The position numbers and the translations under genes were made by a program. This document shows, in pieces, positions 18,777 through 26,926 of a stretch of 64,000 bases of DNA. The stretch is from Rhodobacter sp. CZR27 (lineage in GTDB: Bacteria; Pseudomonadota; Alphaproteobacteria; Rhodobacterales; Rhodobacteraceae): assembly GCF_002407205.1 (NCBI RefSeq), contig NZ_CP023548.1, positions 830,501 to 894,500 on the forward strand. The letters are read 5' to 3'. The notes under the pieces are model-generated. The model was not told the origin of the DNA. It ran no database searches and was given only the letters and a program-made list of their open reading frames with translations. The stretch's first letter is position 1. Every line of letters starts with the position of its first letter.

Positions 18777-20528
18777 TCATTCGAAGAACTCGTTCGCGCG
18801 CATCTTTCCGCGGGCGAGGCCGAGCTTCATCGCCGGCGTTTCCTTCGTGGTCGCGGACCCCATCCAGTTGTGGGCGAACCGGTAGATCTCGATGATCTTC
18901 ATCATGGTCTCGGGGTTGTAGAGGTAGTGCCTGTCCCAAGCCCTGTCGTTGCTGCTGGGAGTCCGTCCGGGCCGGGCAGCGAAACGCACATTCGAGCGCA
19001 CCTTGTGGAAGTAGGCATCGACGCTCCGCAGAGTCGCGAGGCGCATCAGGCGGGCTCGCCGATCCTGGGCCATGCCGATCCGGTCCGTGATGATCCTGAT
19101 CCGGCGGTGCGGTTCGCTCTTCGTGTGGAACGGCCAGGCGAATGGCTCGCCGGGCAAGTGGCCGGCAAGGAGCCCCTCAACGGCAGCGTCGGTCAGGTCG
19201 ATCTGGTCTTGCGCCGGAAGAGCCGCCCAAGCCGCCTGCGAGACACCCGTGGCTAGTTCAAGGGCCGCTTTACCCTCAACCACCAGCATGTTGCGCTGGT
19301 CGTTGGTCTGGTGCTTGTCGAACTGGACGACGACGACATCAGCACGACCGGCTTGGATCCAGGCGGCGAAGGCTGACACGAAGGACAGCGCAAGGCCGGA
19401 GTCGGCATCGAGCACGAAGACGAACCTCTCGCCACCTTTGCCGAGGCAGCGGCGCAGATAGAACGCATGCGCGAGCTGCACCATGTCCTGACGGATCAGG
19501 GCGCCTCGATGGGGCAGTTGAAGGCCCAGATCGACCTCGGGCGCCTCCATCGGGTGGATAGCGACATTCCGCGTGATCTTGTCGAGATGATGCTTGAACT
19601 CGGTCTCGGACCACACCCGCGCTTGGCGACGGAACGCGCGCGGGACATTGAAATCGCCTGCGGCCACCATGCGTGCCTCGATGTCTGGCAAATCGACCTC
19701 CGGATCCAGTGCCAGGTGCGCCGCCATGATGTAGCCGGAGTTCGCATGTGCCGTGCAGATGTGCGGGACCGCGATCTGGGCGCGGGTCTTCCTGTTTGGC
19801 CAGTTGAGATGAAGCGTCTGCGAGTCGGTTGCGAAGCGGCGCCCGGCCTTCTGCCAATCGACCTTCTCGAACATCGCCTCCCGGCGCGCCGTGAGGTCGA
19901 TCACGCGGTCGTAGATGAAGTCGATCTTGGCATAGACATCCCGGGGACAGAGCCCGGTGAAGTCCGCGATCTTCGAGATCGGGACCCCGTTGGTGATCAT
20001 CCACAACACCTCGCGGTTGGCATTGCTCCGATGCTGCCTTCGGATGCGCGAGCCAAGCGAGAACGAGGTCAGGCAGGTCTTGCACTTCCAGCGCTGAACG
20101 CCCTTCGCCGTCCGGCCGCTTTTCCGGAAGAGATCCGGATGATCCCGAAGACTCTTGTCGTGGTTGGCGCAGGCCTCGTTGGGGCAGCAGTCGCGCGGAC
20201 CTTCCGGCCGAAATCTGCCGCGAAGTCGCCGATACTCTTCGACGAGTGCGTGATTGTTCTTGATGATCGAGGTCTGCTTGCAGACCCCACACTCGAAGGT
20301 CTTCTCGTCGCGCGAGCCGATCACCCTGCCAGACGGCAGGTTCGGTTTGACTTTGCCAGGAGATTTCCCTCTATTGTCATAGGGATCCGGCGGCACCGCG
20401 AAGAGCGGGCACTGCGGGTTCCGGCAGAAGTTGATGTCAATTCCGAAGCTCGGAAAGGGCAGCCTTCGCCGGCGAGCCGGCGAAGAAATCTTCGTCAGAG
20501 CCTTCAACCCCTTCCTCCCCGGAATCAC
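18777..20528 (-). CDS. Zinc-ribbon DDE-like transposase
   Basis: This 583-aa protein starts at GTG 20528. Two Cys4-type zinc ribbons lie at the N-terminus (FCRNPQC...ECGVC, then CCPNEAC...CKTC), as in IS1/IS1595-like transposases. A helix-turn-helix-like segment follows (ITNGVPISKIADFTGLCPRDVYAKIDF). A later core has aspartates in ATDSQT and VLDADSG and a downstream acidic residue (VVEGKAAL), compatible with DDE catalysis. The end (AHNWMG...TPAMKLGLA) resembles transposase C-termini. The exact IS family is uncertain. Some codon choices are less GC-rich than neighbours, consistent with transfer. Confidence 0.62.
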   Translation of the reverse strand: MIPGRKGLKALTKISSPARRRRLPFPSFGIDINFCRNPQCPLFAVPPDPYDNRGKSPGKVKPNLPSGRVIGSRDEKTFECGVCKQTSIIKNNHALVEEYRRLRGRFRPEGPRDCCPNEACANHDKSLRDHPDLFRKSGRTAKGVQRWKCKTCLTSFSLGSRIRRQHRSNANREVLWMITNGVPISKIADFTGLCPRDVYAKIDFIYDRVIDLTARREAMFEKVDWQKAGRRFATDSQTLHLNWPNRKTRAQIAVPHICTAHANSGYIMAAHLALDPEVDLPDIEARMVAAGDFNVPRAFRRQARVWSETEFKHHLDKITRNVAIHPMEAPEVDLGLQLPHRGALIRQDMVQLAHAFYLRRCLGKGGERFVFVLDADSGLALSFVSAFAAWIQAGRADVVVVQFDKHQTNDQRNMLVVEGKAALELATGVSQAAWAALPAQDQIDLTDAAVEGLLAGHLPGEPFAWPFHTKSEPHRRIRIITDRIGMAQDRRARLMRLATLRSVDAYFHKVRSNVRFAARPGRTPSSNDRAWDRHYLYNPETMMKIIEIYRFAHNWMGSATTKETPAMKLGLARGKMRANEFFE

Positions 20529-20553
20529 CGCATGTTGCGGTTATCGCGGGGTA

Positions 20554-20576
20554 GATTGGCCAAAATCTGGCCAATC
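20554..20576. promoter_or_regulatory. Perfect 9-bp dyad upstream of the transposase gene
   Basis: GATTGGCCA (20554-20562) and TGGCCAATC (20568-20576) are separated by five bases. The dyad lies 26 bases before the transposase start, between it and the right repeat. It could be an operator for autoregulation, a transposase-binding site or an RNA hairpin that blocks read-through from ilvC. Confidence 0.45.
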
Positions 20577-20585
20577 GAAGTTTTT

Positions 20586-20628
20586 CTGCACCACGAACTG
20601 CAAAGGGCTGGCCCGAGGGGCGCCTTTC
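20586..20628 (-). repeat. Right inverted repeat, structured
   Basis: On the minus strand this reads GAAAGGCGCCCCTCGGGCCA onward to CCCTTTGCAGT and GGTGCAG, matching the left repeat in inverted orientation at about 36 of 44 positions. It folds as AAAGG...CCTTT around GCCC-CTC-GGGC. It lies 60 bases beyond the ilvC stop codon in ilvC sense orientation, so it may also act as an ilvC terminator. Confidence 0.75.
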
Positions 20629-20688
20629 GCATTGAGGGATCGGAAGGAGCGTCCTGCCGTGCAGCCCGCTCCGACCTGCCGACCCGGA

Positions 20689-21807
<1,119 letters not shown>

Positions 21808-21840
21808 TCATGCGCCGAAGCCGCCTTTCGTGAAAAGATC

Positions 21841-22296
21841 ATGCTCGACGACACCGACCGCCGCCTGTTGCGCCACCTGCTGGCCGAGCCGTCGCTGGGC
21901 ACGGCGGATCTTGCCGAGCGCGCTGGCCTGACCACCGCCACCTGCTGGCGGCGGCTGGAGCGGCTGACCGAAAGGGGCGTGATCGGCGCGCGGCAGGCGG
22001 TGATCGACTGGCGGAAGCTGGGATATTCGGTGGAGGTTTCCTTGCGCTTCACGCTGGACAAGACCGATCCGCGCGCCTTCGACGAATTCCTTGCCGCGGC
22101 GCGGCTGGTGCCGGAGGTGATCGGGATCGAGACCTTCCTCGGCCGGGTCGATGTGCGGCTGAACGTGATCGCCCGCGACATGAAGCACTACCAGGAGCTC
22201 TACCGCGCCCGGATCCTCACGCTGCCCCACATCTCGGACATCGAGGCCCTGATGCTGGTCGCCACCATCCGCGAGGCGGAGGCGCTGCCGCTGTGA
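21841..22296 (+). CDS. Lrp/AsnC-family regulator, copy 1
   Basis: The 151-aa protein has the N-terminal winged helix (LDDTDRRLLRHLLAEP, ATCWRRLERLTERGVI) and the C-terminal RAM ligand domain (PEVIGIETFLGRVDVRLNVIARD). Start ATG 21841 gives the family-typical MLDDTDRRLL opening. It is divergent from ilvC, 129 bases away, and its stop overlaps the next regulator's GTG start (GTGA). It likely senses an amino acid and may regulate ilvC or the downstream aminotransferase (inference). Confidence 0.9.
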   Translation: MLDDTDRRLLRHLLAEPSLGTADLAERAGLTTATCWRRLERLTERGVIGARQAVIDWRKLGYSVEVSLRFTLDKTDPRAFDEFLAAARLVPEVIGIETFLGRVDVRLNVIARDMKHYQELYRARILTLPHISDIEALMLVATIREAEALPL

Positions 22297-22751
22297 TCGA
22301 CCTCGACGACACCGACCGGGCGCTGCTGCGCGCCCTGACCGAGGACGCCACGCAAAGCGCGGGCGCGCTCGGCCGCCGCTTCGGCCTGTCCCAGCCCGCC
22401 GCCTGGCGCCGCATCCGGCGGCTGGAGGAGGCGGGCGTGATCGCCGGCCGCCGCGTCGTGGTGGATCGCGAGGCGCTGGGCTTCGGCGTTACCGTCTTCC
22501 TCGGCGTGAAGCTCGCCACCAAGGGGCGCGTCAGCCTCGAGGATTTCGAGCGCGCGGTGACGGCCATCCCCGAGGTGCAGGTGGTGCAGCACGTGCTCGG
22601 CCTCTTCGACTACCGCCTCCGCGTCGTCGCCCGAGACATTGCCGATTTCGAGCGCGTGCTGCGCCGGCGGATCATGACCCTGCCGGGGGTGGGGCAGGTC
22701 GAGGCCAACGTGCTTCTCACCGAGGAGCGGCGGCCCGGCCCGTTGGGCTGA
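22293..22751 (+). CDS. Lrp/AsnC-family regulator, copy 2
   Basis: The 152-aa protein again has winged helix and RAM domain (MIDLDDTDRALLRALTEDAT; QPAAWRRIRRLEEAGVIAGR; PEVQVVQHVLGLFDYRLRVVARD). It starts at GTG overlapping the first regulator, so the two are co-translated. Similarity along the whole length suggests tandem duplication. Co-expression would allow mixed oligomers, since Lrp proteins assemble as dimers to octamers (inference). Confidence 0.9.
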   Translation: MIDLDDTDRALLRALTEDATQSAGALGRRFGLSQPAAWRRIRRLEEAGVIAGRRVVVDREALGFGVTVFLGVKLATKGRVSLEDFERAVTAIPEVQVVQHVLGLFDYRLRVVARDIADFERVLRRRIMTLPGVGQVEANVLLTEERRPGPLG

Positions 22752-22829
22752 GACCGCCTGCGACCTTTTTCAGGTGGCGAAAGGCGCGGGGCGGACGCTA
22801 TCTCTGGGAAAGAACAGAAGGAGCCTCCC

Positions 22830-23957
22830 ATGCCCGCCCTGCGCCCCGACGTCGATCCCGACGGCCTTCAGGAATTTTCGGTCGTGTTCACCGACCGCTC
22901 GCTGAACCACATGTCCGCGAAGTTTCAGGGCGTTATGCGGGACATCTCGGCCATGCTGCGCGAGGTCTATGCCGCCGAGGCGGTGGCGGTCGTACCGGGA
23001 GGCGGCACCTTCGCGATGGAGGCGGTCGCGCGCCAGTTTGCCACGGGCGCGCATGCGCTGGTGATCCGCAACGGCTGGTTCTCCTACCGCTGGACGCAGA
23101 TCCTCGACGCGGGCGGCTTCGCGGCGCAGCAGACGGTGGTGATGGCGCGGCCTTCGGGCAACGGGGCGCGGGCACCGTTTGCGCCGCCGCCGGTCGAGGA
23201 GGTTGTGGCGAAGATTGCCGAGGTGAAGCCGGATGTGGTCTTCGCGCCGCATGTGGAGACGTCAGCCGGGATCATCCTGCCCGACGACTACATCGCGAAG
23301 GTGGCGGCGGCCGCGCATGAGGTCGGCGCGTTGATGGTGCTCGACTGCATCGCCTCGGGCTGCATCTGGGTGGACATGCAGGCGACCGGCGTCGACGTCC
23401 TGATCTCGGCGCCGCAGAAGGGCTGGTCGGCCTCGCCCGCCGCGGGCCTCGTGATGCTCTCCGCGCGCGCGGCCGAGAGGCTGGAGGCCACTGCCTCGAA
23501 CAGCTTCGCCATGGACCTGAAGAAGTGGCGCGCGATCATGGCGGCTTACGAGGGTGGCGGTCACGCCTATCACACCACGATGCCGACGGATGCGCTGCTC
23601 GACTTCCGCGACGCGATGGCCGAGACGAAGGCGCTGGGCTTTGCCGCGATGAAGGAGGCGCAGTGGCGGCTCGGGACCGAGGTTCGCGCCATGCTGGCGG
23701 CAAAGGGGATCACCTCGGTGGCCGCGGATGGCTTCGCCGCGCCGGGCGTGGTGGTCAGCTATACCGACGATCCCGAGGTGCAGACCGGGCGCAAGTTCCT
23801 CGCCGAGGGAATGCAGATCGCGGCGGGCGTGCCGCTTCAGTGCAACGAGGGGCCGGAGTTCCGCACCTTCCGGTTGGGTCTCTTCGGCCTCGACAAGCTG
23901 ACCGACGTCGATGGCACCGTTGCGCGGCTGAAGGCCGTCCTCGACCGCGTGCTCTGA
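22830..23957 (+). CDS. Class V aminotransferase (alanine-glyoxylate / serine type)
   Basis: The 375-aa PLP enzyme has the SAPQKGWS motif with the Schiff-base lysine near residue 197 and the upstream LDCIASGCIWVDMQATGVDV cofactor region. It resembles alanine-glyoxylate and serine-pyruvate aminotransferases; the exact substrate cannot be read from sequence. An AAGGAG ribosome site precedes the ATG at 22830. It follows the two Lrp/AsnC genes by 78 bases, so it may be their target. Confidence 0.85.
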   Translation: MPALRPDVDPDGLQEFSVVFTDRSLNHMSAKFQGVMRDISAMLREVYAAEAVAVVPGGGTFAMEAVARQFATGAHALVIRNGWFSYRWTQILDAGGFAAQQTVVMARPSGNGARAPFAPPPVEEVVAKIAEVKPDVVFAPHVETSAGIILPDDYIAKVAAAAHEVGALMVLDCIASGCIWVDMQATGVDVLISAPQKGWSASPAAGLVMLSARAAERLEATASNSFAMDLKKWRAIMAAYEGGGHAYHTTMPTDALLDFRDAMAETKALGFAAMKEAQWRLGTEVRAMLAAKGITSVAADGFAAPGVVVSYTDDPEVQTGRKFLAEGMQIAAGVPLQCNEGPEFRTFRLGLFGLDKLTDVDGTVARLKAVLDRVL

Positions 23958-23963
23958 CCGCGG

Positions 23964-25163
23964 CTAGCGGACCCCGAGCCCCGCGCGCATCAGCGTGCGG
24001 CGCACGGGGGCCGAGCCATACATCGCGTCAAGGAGCTTGGCCCGAAGGTCGCGCCACGCCGGTTCCCCGGCCATCGAGGCCCGGTTCAGCACGTCGATCC
24101 CCGCAATGCGCGCCTGAACCTCCCAGTGCCGCCGCCGATGATAGGCGTCGAGCATCCCGGCGTTGCCGAGGTCGGCCTTGTGATCGGCGGCGAGTTGCAG
24201 CAGCACCCGAAGGTCGGCGAGGCTCATGTTCAAGCCCTGCGCACCGATCGGCGGCATCACATGGGCGGCCTCGGCCATCAGCGCCGTCCGCTCGCCCGCC
24301 ATGCGATCGGCCACCTGGCTGATGATCGGCCAGACGTTGACCTGCGAATTCAGCGCAAGCGGCCCGAGGATGCCGCAGGAGCGGGCGTTCATTGCTGCCT
24401 CGAATTCGGGGACGGGCAGGGCGCGCAGGCGCAGCGCCTCCTCCCCCCGCTCCATCCAGACGATGGCCGAGGCGGGCTTGCCCTGGAAATCCGGCAGCGG
24501 CACCAGCGTGAAGGGACCGCCCGAGCGGTGAATCTCGGTCGAGACGTTCTGGTGTGGCACCGGATGGGTCACGGTGAAGGCCAGCGCCTTCTGGCCGTAG
24601 CGCCGCGTCCGCACGCCGATCCCCAACGCCTCGCGCACCGGAGAGCCGCGCCCGTCCGCGGCCACCAGCAGCCGGGCCGAGATGCGCGTGCCGTCCGACA
24701 GCGTCACCAGCGCCTCGCTTTCGCGCGTCAGCACGCCGACGGTCGCCACGCCGGGGCGGAAGTCCACCCGGCGCTCGCTCCGCAGATGCGCGACCATCTC
24801 GCGCCGCAGAAGCCAGTTGGGCAGGTTCCAGCCGAAGGGCTGGTCCGAGATGTCGGCCGCGTCGAAGTCCTTGACGACCCGCGGCACCGGCTCCACCCCG
24901 CCCGCGTCGATGATCCGCATCACCTGCAAGGGCGCCGCATGGGGCGCCAGACGCGGCCAGAGGCCGGCAGCCTGCAGCAGCGGGATCGAGGGCTGGAGGA
25001 TCGCGGTGGACCGAAGGTCGGCGCCCTCGGCCTCGGCCGAGGTCACGGGCGGCTGCGGATCGACGCAGATCACCGAATATCCGGCAGCCGAGAAGGCCGC
25101 CGCGGCAGTCAGTCCGGCGACGCCGCCGCCGGAGACGAGAATGTCGGTTCCAATCCGGGCCAT
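23964..25163 (-). CDS. UbiH/Coq6-family FAD-dependent hydroxylase
   Basis: The 399-aa flavoprotein starts MARIGTDILVSGGGVAGLTA with the FAD GxGxxG fold. It has the DG motif (VAADGRGSPVREALGI) and the second FAD motif before IGAQGLNMSLADL. In this last block the usual GDAAH reads AEAAH, a departure from most UbiH proteins. The family hydroxylates the ubiquinone ring. The start at 25163 has GGAAGGGGG just upstream. The gene is tail-to-tail with the aminotransferase, with only six bases between the stops. Confidence 0.85.
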   Translation of the reverse strand: MARIGTDILVSGGGVAGLTAAAAFSAAGYSVICVDPQPPVTSAEAEGADLRSTAILQPSIPLLQAAGLWPRLAPHAAPLQVMRIIDAGGVEPVPRVVKDFDAADISDQPFGWNLPNWLLRREMVAHLRSERRVDFRPGVATVGVLTRESEALVTLSDGTRISARLLVAADGRGSPVREALGIGVRTRRYGQKALAFTVTHPVPHQNVSTEIHRSGGPFTLVPLPDFQGKPASAIVWMERGEEALRLRALPVPEFEAAMNARSCGILGPLALNSQVNVWPIISQVADRMAGERTALMAEAAHVMPPIGAQGLNMSLADLRVLLQLAADHKADLGNAGMLDAYHRRRHWEVQARIAGIDVLNRASMAGEPAWRDLRAKLLDAMYGSAPVRRTLMRAGLGVR

Positions 25164-25217
25164 GGGTCCCCCTTCCATCGCTGGGGAAGCTAGTGGCCGG
25201 CGGGCCGGGCGTCCAGA

Positions 25218-25448
25218 TCAGCCGATGGTGATCAGTACGATCAGCGCCATCACGATCGGCACGAAGATCACCGCCGTCAGGCCGAGCGCCACGAGGCCGA
25301 AGGTCCAGACGCCAAGCGCGACGGCCGTCGCGAGGATGGCCGCGAAGGCAAAGAGCGCCAGATCCGCGGTGCTCGTCTTCCGCGTGTGCCGCTCCATCGG
25401 CGGGATCACGTGGTTCGGCAGTTCGTAGACTTCGGAATAAGCGTTCAT
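25218..25448 (-). CDS. Small two-span membrane protein
   Basis: The 76-aa protein has a soluble N-terminal third (MNAYSEVYELPNHVIPPMER) and two hydrophobic segments (about residues 29-48 and 50-74). A GGAG ribosome site precedes the ATG. No family recognised; such proteins are common as conserved hypotheticals in Rhodobacterales. It is upstream of the UbiH-family gene on the same strand, 54 bases away. Confidence 0.7.
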   Translation of the reverse strand: MNAYSEVYELPNHVIPPMERHTRKTSTADLALFAFAAILATAVALGVWTFGLVALGLTAVIFVPIVMALIVLITIG

Positions 25449-25528
25449 GCGGCATCTCCGTTAACGACGGTGTCAGATAGACCGAATCTCCCCCTCCTGG
25501 CTAGGACAATGTGCCGCTGCCCTGCGTC

Positions 25529-26176
25529 TCAGCGTAGCAGCCCGGCCAGAAAGTCCGAGAGGTCGGGCGTGTGATGGTGGATGTGGCGGGCCGGCATGGC
25601 CTCGGGCGCCACATGAACGGTTTGCATGCCCATCGCATGCGGCTCCACGAGGTTGCGCGAATCATCCTCGAACATGGCGGCGGTGTCCGGGGCCAGACGG
25701 TCGGCCGCGAAGACGGCCTCGAAGGCGCCGCGTTCCGGCTTCGGACGATAGCCGGCATGCTCCACGCCATAGACCGCATCGAAGACGCCGGAGAGGCCGC
25801 GGGCGGCCAGAACGCGCTCGGCATAGGGGGCGCAGCCGTTGGTGTAGACGATCTTCCGCCCCGGCAGCGCCCGGATGCGCGCGGCAAGGATCATGTCCTG
25901 TTCGAGATGGTCGAGCGAGATGTCGTGGACGTGGCTGAGATAGGGCGCCGGATCGACGCCATGTTCGGCCATCAGGCCCGCGAGCGTGGTGCCGTAGGTC
26001 TGCCAGTAGTGTCGCCGCAGACGGTCGGCCTCGGCCTGGACCACGCGAAGCTCGGTCATGACCCAGTCGGTCATGCGCCGCTCGATCTGGTCGAAAAGCC
26101 GGGCAGAGGGCGGGTAGAGCGTGTTGTCGAGGTCGAAGACCCAGCCCCGGACGTGAGTGAAGCGATCGGCCACCAT
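25529..26176 (-). CDS. HAD-family pyrimidine 5'-nucleotidase-like phosphatase
   Basis: The 215-aa protein has the HAD motif I GWVFDLDNTLYPPS, motif II VYTNGCAPYAE, and motif III/IV region MFEDDSRNLVEPHAMGM. The DNTLYP form and length match the SDT1/pyrimidine 5'-nucleotidase subfamily, which dephosphorylates UMP/CMP or related phosphates. It lies divergently from the GntR regulator across 114 bases. The start at 26176 is the ATG closest to motif I; its ribosome site is weak. Confidence 0.87.
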   Translation of the reverse strand: MVADRFTHVRGWVFDLDNTLYPPSARLFDQIERRMTDWVMTELRVVQAEADRLRRHYWQTYGTTLAGLMAEHGVDPAPYLSHVHDISLDHLEQDMILAARIRALPGRKIVYTNGCAPYAERVLAARGLSGVFDAVYGVEHAGYRPKPERGAFEAVFAADRLAPDTAAMFEDDSRNLVEPHAMGMQTVHVAPEAMPARHIHHHTPDLSDFLAGLLR

Positions 26177-26290
26177 GGCGGCAACGGTAGCCGTGCCGGC
26201 GCGTTCCGGCAATGCTTTGAGGTTGATCAGCCCGGCCGCTCGCGGATAACGTCGCGCCATTCCTCGTATGTTCGGAAAGGCCGCCTCGCC

Positions 26291-26926
26291 GTGCAGAAAG
26301 ATGCCTATACGCTGATTCTCGAGGCGATCGAGGGAGGCGTCTACAAGCCCGGTGACCGGCTGGTCGAATCGGAACTGGCCGAGCGGCTGGGCGTGTCGCG
26401 CACGCCGGTGCGCGAGGCGCTGCAGCGGCTGGAGACCCAGTCGATGTTGACGCGCGACGGGCGCAGCCTGATCGTGGCCTCGCTGGACCACAACCAGCTG
26501 GCGGAACTCTATGCGGTGCGGACCGAACTCGAGGGGCTGGCCGCGCGGCTTGCCGCCCGCCACGCCACCGACGAGGAGATCCGTGTGCTGCGCGGCATGG
26601 TCGAGGACGACCGGACGCTGCTCGGTGGCGATCCGCGCGCGCTGAGCCGGGCGAACAAGCGGTTCCACAAGCAGATCCACCTTGCCTCGCACAACCGGTT
26701 CCTGGTGCAGCAGCTCGACCTCGTGCACCGGTCGATGGCGTTGATGGCCACCACCTCCTTCGCGGCCGAGGGTCGCGACGAGGTGGCGATGGCCGAGCAT
26801 GACCAGATCGTGCAGGCGATCGAGGCGCGCGACGGGGATGCGGCCTATGCCGCGCTGCGCAACCACATCTCGAAGGCGTTCGAGACCCGGCTCAGGGTCG
26901 ATGCGGGCGAGCTGCGGATGCGCTGA
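26291..26926 (+). CDS. GntR-family regulator (FadR/FCD type)
   Basis: The 211-aa protein begins at GTG 26291. It has a GntR winged helix (YKPGDRLVESELAERLGVSRTPVREALQRLE) and an all-helical FCD ligand domain with the metal-binding type pattern (AVRTELEGLAARLAARH; NKRFHKQIHLASHN; EHDQIVQAIEARDGDAA). FCD regulators usually sense small carboxylic acids. Its 3' end overlaps the convergent glycosyltransferase gene by 35 bases. Its target is not evident from neighbours. Confidence 0.87.
   Translation: MQKDAYTLILEAIEGGVYKPGDRLVESELAERLGVSRTPVREALQRLETQSMLTRDGRSLIVASLDHNQLAELYAVRTELEGLAARLAARHATDEEIRVLRGMVEDDRTLLGGDPRALSRANKRFHKQIHLASHNRFLVQQLDLVHRSMALMATTSFAAEGRDEVAMAEHDQIVQAIEARDGDAAYAALRNHISKAFETRLRVDAGELRMR

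Larger units (their letters stand above)
18435..20628. mobile_element. Candidate insertion element bounded by inverted 43/44-bp repeats
   Basis: The 2.19-kb segment lies between two near-identical inverted repeats (18435-18478 and 20586-20628). It contains a transposase-like gene reading leftward (18777-20528) and two tiny rightward ORFs. GC is visibly lower than the flanks. The eight bases outside each end (GGAATGAG left, GCATTGAG right) agree at six of eight positions, possibly a decayed target-site duplication. An alternative is that the repeats are only terminator-like stem-loops of the flanking genes, because each lies in sense orientation behind a gene. Confidence 0.5.
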
